Shown here: piece by piece, positions 17,401-25,474 of the stretch
How positions within the stretch are numbered: position 1 is the stretch's first letter
Layout of the letters: each line of letters opens with the position of its first letter
Source: PZPK01 sp965230795
GTDB taxonomy: Bacteria > Pseudomonadota > Gammaproteobacteria > Pseudomonadales > Oleiphilaceae
Assembly (NCBI GenBank): GCA_965230795.1
Contig: OZ246020.1
Location: forward strand, 2,976,001-3,040,000
DNA: 64,000 bases
Direction: 5' to 3'
Notes under the pieces: model-generated
The model's database searches: none
What the model was told of the DNA's origin: nothing
What the model saw: the letters and a program-made list of their open reading frames with translations, nothing else
Translations under genes and position numbers: made by a program

Positions 17401-18612
17401 GGAATGCCCAGCAAGTTTCTGTCGCTTGCCGGCAGCAGGTTTTTTCCCCTGCTCTATGGGTGAATCAGTATCCGCAGCCAGCGGTGCCTGTTCGCCATTC
17501 ATTGTGGCTTGCTCCGACTCCTGAGCGGCCACTGCTTCACTTGATGCACTTTCCGGCATGCTATCAGGCTGTACTTTGTCCTCGACTTGTTCGCCTGAAG
17601 CTCCAGAGCTTTGCACATAACGAACGGCGACATCGGCGGGCGCGCATCGTTGATCCATCCAGTCAAAACTGAGGTTGTTCAGATAGAACGCTCCCGAGCT
17701 ATTATCCGGTAACCATTGAAACTCGGTAGCAAGATTGGCCAACGGCGGCAGGGACTTTTTCTCTACCGTCCAATTCAATTCCCTAACCTGCAGATTACCC
17801 TGAAGCTGTCGAATCGCCATGCCCTCGAAATCAAGCCAGAGGCGACCATTGGCATCCACGTCCTGCAGCGATATTTTCTCCCACTCATACACCTTGATCA
17901 GCTCGTCGATAAATTCAGAAGAACGAGCCTCCAGATACACGCTGCCATGTATGGGCTCAGGCTGGCTGACTCCCTGACCGTTTAGCGAGAAGGCAAACAG
18001 GGGCTGCAAGCCCTCTGGCTGGAGTACCTGCCCGCTGGCAAAGACCTCGTCACTGCCATAGCTCAGGGCTACCGATGGCAGGCGCCAATGGCGCAGACGC
18101 TGACGCCGGTCGGTGACTTCCAGCATCAGATCATTCAGGGCGATATCAGCGCCCTCAAAAAGCGAGAGAAAGGTCAGATCAGGCATGCCGGCATCGGATT
18201 CACCCGTTTCAATGGGAATCCCTGCAATCTCCCAGGCACCGCTCGCATAATGACGCAGCGCCAAATGGGAATCCTCAATCCATACGGAGCGCAGCCTGGG
18301 GGACTTGGCGAGCAGCGTGCGCAGGAACGCTGCCCTGAGCGTAATTCGCCCGATATTCACGTGCTCCTTGCCGTTGATCGAAACCCCTTCGATGGCCACC
18401 ACGGGATCGAAACCAATCCAGGTGCCGGTCAGGGATTCAATTCTGACGGGGATATCCAGTTGCTCGGAAAGATAGATTTCGAGATCGTCACGATAGTCAG
18501 GCAGCAGTGACAGCGCGATACGCGCGCCGATCACGTAGACCGCAACCAGAAGCAATGTGAGGTAGGCTAGTAAACGGGTATTGAAATGAAAAATGCGGTA
18601 GAGACGAATCAA
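14458..18612 (-). CDS. yhdP: YhdP, AsmA-like large envelope protein
   Basis: YhdP is one of the large AsmA-like proteins thought to bridge inner and outer membrane and carry phospholipids. The 1384-residue product has one N-terminal membrane helix (about residues 13-33, LLAYLTLLLVAVYVIGARIA), then a very long beta-rich periplasmic part and the conserved C-terminal DUF3971/AsmA region (MQTFGWPSVMSS, ALRLFGIFNADALSRRLRLD, LLGAPQIGGAVWLIDKLLGQ). A low-complexity insert rich in Ala, Gln, Glu and Ser (about 345-425) makes it longer than the usual near-1270 residues. It lies 19 bases after rng on the same strand. Confidence 0.93.
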   Translation of the reverse strand: MIRLYRIFHFNTRLLAYLTLLLVAVYVIGARIALSLLPDYRDDLEIYLSEQLDIPVRIESLTGTWIGFDPVVAIEGVSINGKEHVNIGRITLRAAFLRTLLAKSPRLRSVWIEDSHLALRHYASGAWEIAGIPIETGESDAGMPDLTFLSLFEGADIALNDLMLEVTDRRQRLRHWRLPSVALSYGSDEVFASGQVLQPEGLQPLFAFSLNGQGVSQPEPIHGSVYLEARSSEFIDELIKVYEWEKISLQDVDANGRLWLDFEGMAIRQLQGNLQVRELNWTVEKKSLPPLANLATEFQWLPDNSSGAFYLNNLSFDWMDQRCAPADVAVRYVQSSGASGEQVEDKVQPDSMPESASSEAVAAQESEQATMNGEQAPLAADTDSPIEQGKKPAAGKRQKLAGHSRSANTKLDTATGDSNGKVLEQNAESAVEIYLDTFDMACAADIAVALEVGSRRLQSRLETSQPRGLLKNVHIDLGAAANNDSGFRMEAELRDIHIDAYESTPSGKGLDGLVRAEGAIGSVTFQSDGFELGFPKLFLQPFVTRKAEGLVSWRVDGEDIDIYSQGLRLFMPNDSLVYGDFLLRLNDQHHEDYLGLMIAVQDVPFIQATDLVPFHEVGEELHDWLSASLKDGVVKEGIYVGYGAVEETNPGYSFTNSIYLKTEAGELKFDEQWPPLQQLDADIVIQDDDLVITASRASIQGQSLNNLHAHMPSVPEGEEQILRATADTSVNREQQEYWLKASPISDQTEDIAEQFDISGDLAVNLDIRVPMSSGRDVGYDVAVAFSENTVTHLPTTLSLDKVQGALRISSDEGLVSEAIDGTLFDHPTHISITSQLSVPDSVSESSDLESEGDAPARPEKQWLSSKVLFQGKTDFSSIFQHYLEREPLSLAGGFEYSAMLELPIASEADARFSLTSDLIGMERNWPVPLSKSFAEAEKLDVEVLIKPASLFVNADLDTVAGVPLKSELLFVDESLSFGQILLGEAKPPEGLPAGLGIWAAVADIELDPWIDFVEHLAKGTEGETELLKSVHVSANSVLAYGQTFRNADARIYRSGGVWIADLKGPDIQGQINLGNAQQTMDLNLDRLVVKTGDASTDTAEADGSDVFDPSTLPALTASVSELLVDDLALGAWSTRFEPNESGIIFRNIRGRLADTEINGQLNWQYVNDQSNSILTLDAKGGDFDKLMQTFGWPSVMSSNQYTGNVALVWTDSPEQFEMAKLSGKIALDLEEGFLKTSDQKTGALRLFGIFNADALSRRLRLDFSDLYKSGIGYDATKLRASIDQGNLTLDEALTIKGPSSSYEIKGGADLGARSLDMSMRVELPISNNVPLAALLLGAPQIGGAVWLIDKLLGQPLSKITTASYTIKGTFDDPILELKQVLNAK

Positions 18613-18631
18613 AAAAGTATCCCGCCGATCA

Positions 18632-20104
18632 TCAGATCAGGACGACATCGTATTGACCCTGATTGTACATGACTTCCACCTGAAATTTGATCTGCTTGCC
18701 GATAAAGGTTTCCAGATCAGCAACATTATCTGACTCTTCATCAAGCAGACGGTCGATCACGCTTTGCGAGGCCATCACCAGATACACCGAGGCATCATAG
18801 GCGCGGTTGACACGAAGAATCTCGCGCATGATTTCATAGCACACCGTTTCCGCGGTTTTCAGATAGCCGGTGCCTTCACAGACACTGCAGGGTTCACACA
18901 GGGTCTGACCGAGACTTTCGGTTGTGCGCTTGCGGGTCATTTCCACCAGGCCCAACTCTGAAACGCAGCTGATGGTTGTCCGGGCATGATCCCGTTCCAG
19001 CATTTTCTCCAGCATACGCAGCACTTGTCGCTGATGCTCTTCGTCTTCCATATCGATGAAATCAAGAATAATAATGCCGCCCAGGTTGCGCAGCCGCAGC
19101 TGTCGACCGATAGTCCGTGCCGCTTCCAGGTTGGTTTTGAATATGGTTTCTTCGAGATTGCGATGGCCGACAAAAGCACCGGTATTGACGTCAATGGTTG
19201 TCATGGCTTCGGTCTGATCGATAATCAGATAGCCGCCTGACTTGAGTTGCACCTTGCGGCCGAGTGCGCGCTGGATCTCGTCATCGACATTGTAGAGATC
19301 AAAGATGGGGCGCTCCCCCGGGTAATATTCAAGACGCTCGCTGACATCGATAAGAAAGTTTTCGGCAAACTCTTTCACCTTCAGATAACTTTCTTTGGAA
19401 TCAATCCGGATCTTCTCCGACTGGGGTTTTACAAGATCCCGAATCGCACGGGTGTACAAGGGCAAGTCCTGGTAGATAACGCCCGGTACGGGATAGTCAT
19501 CAATGCGCTGTTGGAGTTTGTTCCACAGACGTTCCAGAAACCGGATGTCTGCAGTAAATTCCTCTTCTCCGGCACCTTCAGCAGCTGTACGCACAATAAA
19601 GCCCTTTACCGAATCGTCATCGCTCTCCTGACAGCTTTTCACCAGCTCGCGGAGACGCTCACGCTCCGCTTCATCTTCGATCCGCTGGGAAATACCGACA
19701 TGATCCACACCGGGCATGTACACAAGATAGCGACTGGCAACGGAAAGCTGGGTCGTCAGGCGTGCACCTTTGGTGCCGATAGGGTCTTTGATAACCTGAA
19801 CCACCAGCGACTGCCCTTCCCTCAGCAGAAGCGCGATGTCATTCGCCGGTTTTTCACTGGCTTGATCCTCACCCTCATTGGTGGCGATATCGGATACATG
19901 AATAAACGCCGCTCGCTCCAGCCCAATATCCACAAAAGCCGCTTCCATACCGGGCAGCACTCGCACCACCTTGCCTTTGTAGATGTTGCCGACAATACCG
20001 CGGCGGCTGGTGCGCTCGATATAGACTTCCTGCAACATGCCGTTTTCCACCACCGCCACGCGGGTTTCAACCGGAGTCACATTGATCAGGATTTCTTCAC
20101 TCAT
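18632..20104 (-). CDS. rng: RNase G, endoribonuclease
   Basis: RNase G is the shorter paralogue of RNase E, acting on single-stranded AU-rich RNA and maturing the 16S rRNA 5' end. The product begins MSEEILINVTPVETRVAVVE and has an S1 domain (IYKGKVVRVLPGMEAAFVDIG, about residues 40-60), the RNase H-like and 5'-sensor parts, catalytic aspartates in TIDVNTGAFVG and ILDFIDMED (about 300-350), and the zinc-link cysteines in CEPCSVCEGTG near 404. The 490-residue length is typical. It lies between maf and yhdP. Confidence 0.96.
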   Translation of the reverse strand: MSEEILINVTPVETRVAVVENGMLQEVYIERTSRRGIVGNIYKGKVVRVLPGMEAAFVDIGLERAAFIHVSDIATNEGEDQASEKPANDIALLLREGQSLVVQVIKDPIGTKGARLTTQLSVASRYLVYMPGVDHVGISQRIEDEAERERLRELVKSCQESDDDSVKGFIVRTAAEGAGEEEFTADIRFLERLWNKLQQRIDDYPVPGVIYQDLPLYTRAIRDLVKPQSEKIRIDSKESYLKVKEFAENFLIDVSERLEYYPGERPIFDLYNVDDEIQRALGRKVQLKSGGYLIIDQTEAMTTIDVNTGAFVGHRNLEETIFKTNLEAARTIGRQLRLRNLGGIIILDFIDMEDEEHQRQVLRMLEKMLERDHARTTISCVSELGLVEMTRKRTTESLGQTLCEPCSVCEGTGYLKTAETVCYEIMREILRVNRAYDASVYLVMASQSVIDRLLDEESDNVADLETFIGKQIKFQVEVMYNQGQYDVVLI

Positions 20105-20166
20105 AGCTCGTCAACGCCCTATCGCATTTGTCTGTTTTTTAAATCGCCACGTTAAATCTTAGCCTA

Positions 20167-20817
20167 TCACCCGGGAAGCGTGGACGATTCCCAAACATCC
20201 AGCCCATGCTCGGCCAACAAATCCACAGTCTCTTTCAAAGGCAAACCGACAACGTTGCTATAGCTGCCCTGAATACCATCTACCAGAATCGCTCCCCTTC
20301 CCTGTATGCCATAGCCGCCCGCTTTGTCAGCCGGTTCGCCAGTGCGCCAGTACTCATCAATGTCGCGATCACTCAGGGCCTTGAAAGTGACCCGGGTGAT
20401 CACAACGGCCTCACTGCTTTTCAAAGCGCCAGATTCAACCGATTCCAGTCTGCCACTCTGGACGCAGACACTGGTTAACACCTGATGCTCACGGCCGGAC
20501 AGACGCCGCATCATCTGCTTGAAATCAGACTCGGATTCGGGTTTACCCAAAATACAATCACCGCAGACGACGCTGGTATCGGATGCCAGCATCACCAGCT
20601 CGCTGGTGCCAGTGCGTGCCTCCATATAATCTGACCAGGCTGCGTCCAGCTTTTCGCGAGCCATGCGCTTGACGTATTGCTCGGGCGGCTCATCAGACAA
20701 TGGAGTCTCATCAATGTCGGCTGGCCACAGCTCCGGTTGGAAACCGATCTGCTGCAAAAGTTCACGGCGGCGTGGCGATGCCGAAGCCAACACGAATACG
20801 GGGGAACGTGTTGTCAT
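20167..20817 (-). CDS. maf: Maf-like nucleoside triphosphate pyrophosphatase
   Basis: Maf proteins hydrolyse non-canonical or excess nucleoside triphosphates to monophosphates. The N-terminal motif LASASPRRRELLQQIGF (about residues 11-27), the central SDTSVVCGDCILGKP (about 78) and the C-terminal GGYGIQGRGAILVDGIQGSY (about 167) with NVVGLPLKETVDLL are intact. The subgroup next to mreD and rng is usually the dTTP/UTP type (YhdE); here SDTSV keeps the position. Its ATG overlaps the mreD stop in an ATGA. A 20-residue insert around RLESVESGALKSSE makes it slightly longer than usual. Confidence 0.93.
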   Translation of the reverse strand: MTTRSPVFVLASASPRRRELLQQIGFQPELWPADIDETPLSDEPPEQYVKRMAREKLDAAWSDYMEARTGTSELVMLASDTSVVCGDCILGKPESESDFKQMMRRLSGREHQVLTSVCVQSGRLESVESGALKSSEAVVITRVTFKALSDRDIDEYWRTGEPADKAGGYGIQGRGAILVDGIQGSYSNVVGLPLKETVDLLAEHGLDVWESSTLPG

Positions 20818-21293
20818 CTCAGGGCATACACCAGACGATCATAGAGAATCAGCACGAGCGGCCAGAACAGCGCGCTGGTCAGGGCCTGCCAGAGATAATC
20901 TAGCCCGCCATCGGCATAACTGAGCAGAGAACGCATGGTATACACCACCATCAAATGAATCCCTGTAATCAGAAATACCGTGAGGGATTGCTGGGCCACC
21001 GGATACATTTTCAAACGCTGATGCGTCAGCAAAACCAGATAACTGATCAGACTCAACGATAACACGTGGATACCGAAATAGGTGCCCGATATGACATCCA
21101 TCACCAGACCGGCAATCACCGCCGTGGCAATGCCCACTTTTTCAGGATGGCGCAGTAGCCAGTACACGAGCGTCAGCATCACCCACTCTGGCCGCAAGAA
21201 CGCGACCACTGCAGGCAGGGAAACGGACTCCAGAATCATGGCGACGACAAAGGACAGCACCACTGCCAGCCAGGAAAATCGATATGCGGCCAT
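20814..21293 (-). CDS. mreD: MreD, rod-shape determining membrane protein
   Basis: MreD is an integral inner-membrane partner of MreC and RodA/PBP2 in the elongasome. The 159-residue product has about five membrane helices and the family motif RPEWVMLTLVYWLLRHPEKVG near residue 34, followed by GLVMDVISGTYFGIHVL. It overlaps mreC by one base and maf by four, so the three are translationally coupled. Confidence 0.93.
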   Translation of the reverse strand: MAAYRFSWLAVVLSFVVAMILESVSLPAVVAFLRPEWVMLTLVYWLLRHPEKVGIATAVIAGLVMDVISGTYFGIHVLSLSLISYLVLLTHQRLKMYPVAQQSLTVFLITGIHLMVVYTMRSLLSYADGGLDYLWQALTSALFWPLVLILYDRLVYALR

Positions 21294-22252
21294 CAGTTAC
21301 GCCCCCTCCGGCCATTTTCAGTCTGGGCTTGCGCTTCACCTGGAGCATCAGACTTGTCTGTCTGAGACTGGTCACTCTGCGCCGCGTCTACCGAGTCTTC
21401 TGGCGGAAATACCAGCAACAACAGACGACTCCGATTCACATGAGCCTGCGGCACTGCCTTTACCCGGGCAAAGGCCCGACCGGGATCGTGTTCGATGGAG
21501 GTCACACTGGCCACCGGATAGCCTCGCGGAAAGCGCCCCCCCAGCCCCGAACTCACCAGCAGATCACCTACTACGATGTCTGCCGTATCGGGGACATTAC
21601 CCAATTCGAGATGACTGAGAGAACCGACACCATAGGCAATTGCGCGCACACCATTGCGATTGACCTGAACCGGCACCGCATGCCGGTTATCGGTAATCAG
21701 CAAAACGCGACTGGTGAACTCGCTGACTTCAATCACCTGACCGAACAGGCCGTCGGCGTCGAGCACCGCCTGGCCCAGATAGACGCCTTCACTGCGCCCT
21801 TTGTTGATACGAATGTATTGATTGTCGGGGTCAGGACTGGCGCCCACCAGCTCCGCAACGACAACCCCTTCATCCAGCAGACGCGACGCGTTCAGCAGTT
21901 CACGAAGACGGTTCAATTCGGCGGTGACTGACGCCAGCTTCTGGGATTTTCGCTCCAGCACCAGGTTCCTGGCGCGGAGCAGATCGAGTTCCTGCTCAAG
22001 ATCTTCACGACTGGTAAACAGAAACACCACGCCATCGGCCAGATTCGCCGGCAATTCACTGAGCCACTGCACAGGGGTAAGCGAGGAACTGATGACATTT
22101 CGAACCGGATCCAGCTGGCTGAAACGTACATCCAGGAATATCAGCACAACGGACAGGATGACCGCCAGTGTCAGGCGATAACCCAGATAGGGTCCTTGAA
22201 CAAAGATGGTTTTGATGGGGAACTCCTTACGATCTGCCCTGGAAACAGACAC
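21293..22252 (-). CDS. mreC: MreC, rod-shape determining protein
   Basis: MreC is a bitopic periplasmic scaffold linking MreB to the peptidoglycan synthases. One membrane helix (LTLAVILSVVLIFLD, about residues 27-41), a coiled coil (DLEQELDLLRARNLVLERKS, about 80-115) and the beta-rich domain (VSGL-GGRFPRGYPVASV region near 235) are visible, with a Gln/Asp/Ser-rich tail. The only canonical in-frame start is GTG at 22252, which has no Shine-Dalgarno. A strong TAAGGAG lies six bases before an ATC codon at 22216, exactly where relatives begin (MKP-F-QGP). The start is therefore unsettled; see findings. Confidence 0.93.
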   Translation of the reverse strand: MSVSRADRKEFPIKTIFVQGPYLGYRLTLAVILSVVLIFLDVRFSQLDPVRNVISSSLTPVQWLSELPANLADGVVFLFTSREDLEQELDLLRARNLVLERKSQKLASVTAELNRLRELLNASRLLDEGVVVAELVGASPDPDNQYIRINKGRSEGVYLGQAVLDADGLFGQVIEVSEFTSRVLLITDNRHAVPVQVNRNGVRAIAYGVGSLSHLELGNVPDTADIVVGDLLVSSGLGGRFPRGYPVASVTSIEHDPGRAFARVKAVPQAHVNRSRLLLLVFPPEDSVDAAQSDQSQTDKSDAPGEAQAQTENGRRGRN

Positions 22253-22308
22253 GACGCATACAAAAAGCCGGACTCAAATGATCCGGCTCTGCGTCATTGA
22301 CCTTCAAC

Positions 22309-23346
22309 TCAATCGATCGGAAACAATCCCTCAGCACTCTTGTCGATTAACTCGAGCGCTTTACCGCCGCCCCGCGCCACACAGGTGAGCGGATCTTCAG
22401 CAACAATCACCGGCAAACCGGTTTCTTCACTCAGCAATCGATCCAGACCACGCAACAGCGACCCACCGCCGGTCAACACAATGCCACGTTCAGCAATGTC
22501 CGATGCCAATTCCGGTGGCGATTGCTCCAACGCACCTTTCACTGCCTGGACGATAGCGGCCAGTGACTCTTGCAGTGCTTCCAGAATCTCTTCGCTGTTC
22601 AGGGTAAAACCACGGGGCACACCTTCCGCCAGGTTGCGACCGCGTACGTCAATTTCCCTCAGCTCCAGTCCTTCGTAGGCACAGCCAACTTCCTGCTTGA
22701 TTTTCTCCGCGGTGGCATCACCGATCAGGCTGCCATAGTTGCGACGCACATAAGTCACGATAGCTTCATCGAAACGGTCGCCCCCCACTTTAACGGAATC
22801 GGCATAGACAATGCCGTTAAGTGAGATGATAGCGATCTCTGTGGTACCCCCACCGATATCCACCACCATGGAGCCGCTGGCTTCTTCCACCGGCAAGCCC
22901 GCGCCAATGGCTGCCGCCATGGGCTCTTCGATCAGATACACTTCGCGAGCGCCCGCACCCAGAGCTGATTCTCGAATGGCTTTCTGCTCGACCTTGGTGG
23001 AACGACTGGGAACACACACCAGCACGCGAGGGCTCGGTGTAATAAAACTGTTTTCGTGCACCTTGTGAATAAAGTGCTGAAGCATTTTCTCGGTCACCAC
23101 AAAATCGGCGATAACCCCGTCCTTCAGGGGACGAATGGCCGTGATATTGCCCGGAGTTCGACCAAGCATACGTTTCGCTTCGGCCCCCACTGCAGCGACA
23201 CTTTTTTGCGCGCCATGATTGCGGATCGCAACCACTGAAGGTTCATCGAGCACAATACCGCGCTCACGGACATAGATCAGCGTATTTGCCGTTCCCAAAT
23301 CGATCGACAAATCGCTGGAAAACATGCCTCGAATTTTTTTAAACAT
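22309..23346 (-). CDS. mreB: MreB, actin-like rod-shape determining protein
   Basis: MreB forms membrane-bound filaments that orient lateral cell-wall growth; its presence predicts a rod-shaped cell. The actin-fold phosphate loops are clear: DLSIDLGTANTLIYV near residue 12, VVDIGGGTTEIAIISL near 160, and IVLTGGGSLLRGLDRLLSEE near 285. The 345-residue length is typical. It heads the leftward mreBCD-maf-rng-yhdP-nitrilase group, with 56 bases to mreC, and is divergent from gatC. Confidence 0.98.
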   Translation of the reverse strand: MFKKIRGMFSSDLSIDLGTANTLIYVRERGIVLDEPSVVAIRNHGAQKSVAAVGAEAKRMLGRTPGNITAIRPLKDGVIADFVVTEKMLQHFIHKVHENSFITPSPRVLVCVPSRSTKVEQKAIRESALGAGAREVYLIEEPMAAAIGAGLPVEEASGSMVVDIGGGTTEIAIISLNGIVYADSVKVGGDRFDEAIVTYVRRNYGSLIGDATAEKIKQEVGCAYEGLELREIDVRGRNLAEGVPRGFTLNSEEILEALQESLAAIVQAVKGALEQSPPELASDIAERGIVLTGGGSLLRGLDRLLSEETGLPVIVAEDPLTCVARGGGKALELIDKSAEGLFPID

Positions 23347-23653
23347 GAAGGGAGATCACCCTATAAATCAGGACTGGTTAAATTAATCGAGCAACTTTAT
23401 CAACGGCGCCATGTCAGGGCAAGGCACAAGACCAAAATGAACGATAATTAAAGCAGCTGATGAAATCTGGCAGCAATATCGACTATTTTTCAGACAATAT
23501 TGCCGCCTCCCCCTTCAGGAATTCCAGCAATCAGAATCTGCGCGAACGACCCTGTCTCCCATGGTGCTTTCCTGCTATGATAAGCGCCTTTTTTTGGTGG
23601 CGTTTTCCAGGGGATTGCGCCGCCCTTGGCAGATCAAGATTCGAGGTTTCGAC
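23347..23653. other. Divergent mreB-gatC intergenic region
   Basis: These 307 bases must hold the promoters for the leftward mre group and the rightward gatCAB operon. Apart from an 11-base imperfect inverted repeat (23469-23507) nothing stands out. A reading frame upstream of gatC in the same frame (from 23561) is open but lacks family similarity before the ATG at 23654. Confidence 0.5.
23469..23507. repeat. Inverted repeat between mreB and gatC
   Basis: GGCAGCAATAT (23469-23479) and ATATTGCCGCC (23497-23507) form 11-base arms with one mismatch (a G-U pair in RNA) around a 17-base loop. It could fold in the leader of either divergent transcript. No run of T follows, so it is not a typical terminator. 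Confidence 0.35.
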
Positions 23654-23941
23654 ATGTCCATTGGACCCGACGACATAAAAAAGATTGCTCATCTCGCCCG
23701 ACTGGAAGTGGATGAAGAAAAAGCAGCCAAACTCGGTAGCGACGTCAGTAATATTCTGGATCTGGTAGACCAGCTTCAGGCAGCAGACACCGAAGGCGTT
23801 GCGCCCATGGCTCACCCCATGGATGCGGTTCAGGTACTCAGGAAAGATGAGGTCACTGAAAGCAATCAACGGGAAACATTCCAGGCCATTGCCCCGGAAA
23901 CCGAAGACGGCCTCTACCTGGTCCCCAAAGTCATCGAATAA
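23654..23941 (+). CDS. gatC: GatC, aspartyl/glutamyl-tRNA amidotransferase subunit C
   Basis: GatC is the small stabilising subunit of the GatCAB amidotransferase, which converts misacylated Asp-tRNA(Asn) and/or Glu-tRNA(Gln) to the amide form. The 95-residue product begins MSIGPDDIKKIAHLARLEVD, the characteristic family start, and has DTEGVAPMAHPMDAVQVLRKD in the middle. The ATG at 23654 is chosen because the open frame upstream has no family similarity. gatA follows 54 bases later. Confidence 0.95.
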   Translation: MSIGPDDIKKIAHLARLEVDEEKAAKLGSDVSNILDLVDQLQAADTEGVAPMAHPMDAVQVLRKDEVTESNQRETFQAIAPETEDGLYLVPKVIE

Positions 23942-23995
23942 CAAGCGTCGCGCACACCACCAACCCTTCGCTTTAGCCAAACAAGAACCACGATT

Positions 23996-25474
23996 ATGTT
24001 AGAAAAAACCATTCGAGAACTGGCTGCCGGATTACGTGATGGCAGCTACTCCAGCGTCGAGCTGACACAGAGCTATCTGAGCAGGATCGATAGCCTCGAC
24101 AAGCAGATCAACAGTTTTATCACGGTGACACCGGAACAGGCGCTGGCCTCTGCCAGAGCCGCTGACGAACGCCTTGCCCAGGGCGACGCTTCACTGTGGA
24201 CTGGAATTCCCTTCGCTCACAAAGACATCTTCTGTACCGAAGGCGTGTTGACCACCTGCGGTTCACGCATGCTTGATAATTTTGTACCGCCTTACGACGC
24301 CACGGTCGCAGCCAAGCTGAAAGCAGAAGGTGCCGTGTGTCTCGGTAAAACCAACATGGATGAGTTCGCCATGGGCTCTTCCAACGAAACCAGTTACTTC
24401 GGCAAGGTCGTCAATCCCTGGAGTACCGATACACCGCTGGTTCCCGGTGGTTCTTCGGGCGGTTCTGCTGCGGCCGTGGCCGCACGCCTGGCACCGGTTG
24501 CCACGGCGACAGACACTGGCGGCTCCATTCGTCAGCCGGCTTCCCTGTGTGGACTGACCGGCATGAAACCCACCTACGGCCGCGTGTCGCGCTATGGCAT
24601 GATCGCTTTCGCATCCAGCCTGGATCAGGGCGGTCCCATGGCTCGCAACGCTGAAGATGCCGCCGCCTTGTTGCAGGTGATGGCAGGTTATGATCCCAAG
24701 GACTCCACCTGCATCAACACTGATGTTCCGGACTACAGCGCCAGCCTCAACAATAAACTGGATGGCCTGAAGATTGGTCTGCCGAAAGAATTTTTTAGTG
24801 AGCACTTGAGCCCCGAGCTGCAGGATGTGCTGCAAAGCGCGATTAAGGAACTGGAAAAACTGGGCGCCCAATGCGTTGAGGTATCACTGCCCCATTCGCA
24901 CCTGTCGGTACCTGCGTATTACGTCATCGCACCGGCAGAATGCTCCGCCAACCTGTCCCGCTTTGACGGCGTGCGCTATGGCCACCGCTGCGAGAATCCC
25001 AAAGACCTGATGGATCTGTACTTGCGCAGTCGTTCCGAAGGTTTCGGTGACGAGGTAAAACGACGAATTCTGATCGGCACCTACGCGCTCTCCGCAGGCT
25101 ATTACGATGCCTACTATCGCAAAGCCCAGCAGGTACGCCGTCTGATCAAGAACGACTTTGTTTCCGCCTTCGAAGAAGTAGATGTCATTCTCGGCCCGAC
25201 CTCTCCGTCACCCGCTTTTGCCTTTGGCGCCAAAGGGGATGATCCGGTACAGATGTACCTGGAAGATATTTTCACCATTTCCACCAACCTCGCCGGTCTT
25301 CCCGGCATGTCTCTGCCTGCTGGCCAGATCAATGGTCTGCCTATCGGTATGCAGCTGATCGGCAATTATTTTGACGAAGCCCGCCTGCTCAATGTGGCCC
25401 ACCAGTTCCAGCAAGCGACTGACTGGCACACTCTGGCACCGACATCCATCGACACCGCGGGAGGCGCACACTAA
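23996..25474 (+). CDS. gatA: GatA, amidotransferase subunit A
   Basis: GatA is the amidase subunit that releases ammonia from glutamine. The Ser-cisSer-Lys triad is visible: Lys in PFAHKDIFCTEG near residue 76, cis-Ser in LVPGGSSGGSAAAVAARLAP near 152, and the nucleophile Ser in TDTGGSIRQPASLCGLTGMK near 175. The 492-residue length fits. The stop overlaps the gatB ATG by one base, giving translational coupling. Confidence 0.97.
   Translation: MLEKTIRELAAGLRDGSYSSVELTQSYLSRIDSLDKQINSFITVTPEQALASARAADERLAQGDASLWTGIPFAHKDIFCTEGVLTTCGSRMLDNFVPPYDATVAAKLKAEGAVCLGKTNMDEFAMGSSNETSYFGKVVNPWSTDTPLVPGGSSGGSAAAVAARLAPVATATDTGGSIRQPASLCGLTGMKPTYGRVSRYGMIAFASSLDQGGPMARNAEDAAALLQVMAGYDPKDSTCINTDVPDYSASLNNKLDGLKIGLPKEFFSEHLSPELQDVLQSAIKELEKLGAQCVEVSLPHSHLSVPAYYVIAPAECSANLSRFDGVRYGHRCENPKDLMDLYLRSRSEGFGDEVKRRILIGTYALSAGYYDAYYRKAQQVRRLIKNDFVSAFEEVDVILGPTSPSPAFAFGAKGDDPVQMYLEDIFTISTNLAGLPGMSLPAGQINGLPIGMQLIGNYFDEARLLNVAHQFQQATDWHTLAPTSIDTAGGAH

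Noticed and set aside
18695..18703. GCCGATAA on the plus strand inside rng
   Set aside because: No -35 element at the right distance and no gene downstream in that direction.
19247..20155. 302-codon frame on the plus strand opposite rng
   Set aside because: It is the shadow of rng, a clearly conserved gene, and reads as low-information His/Arg/Phe-rich sequence.
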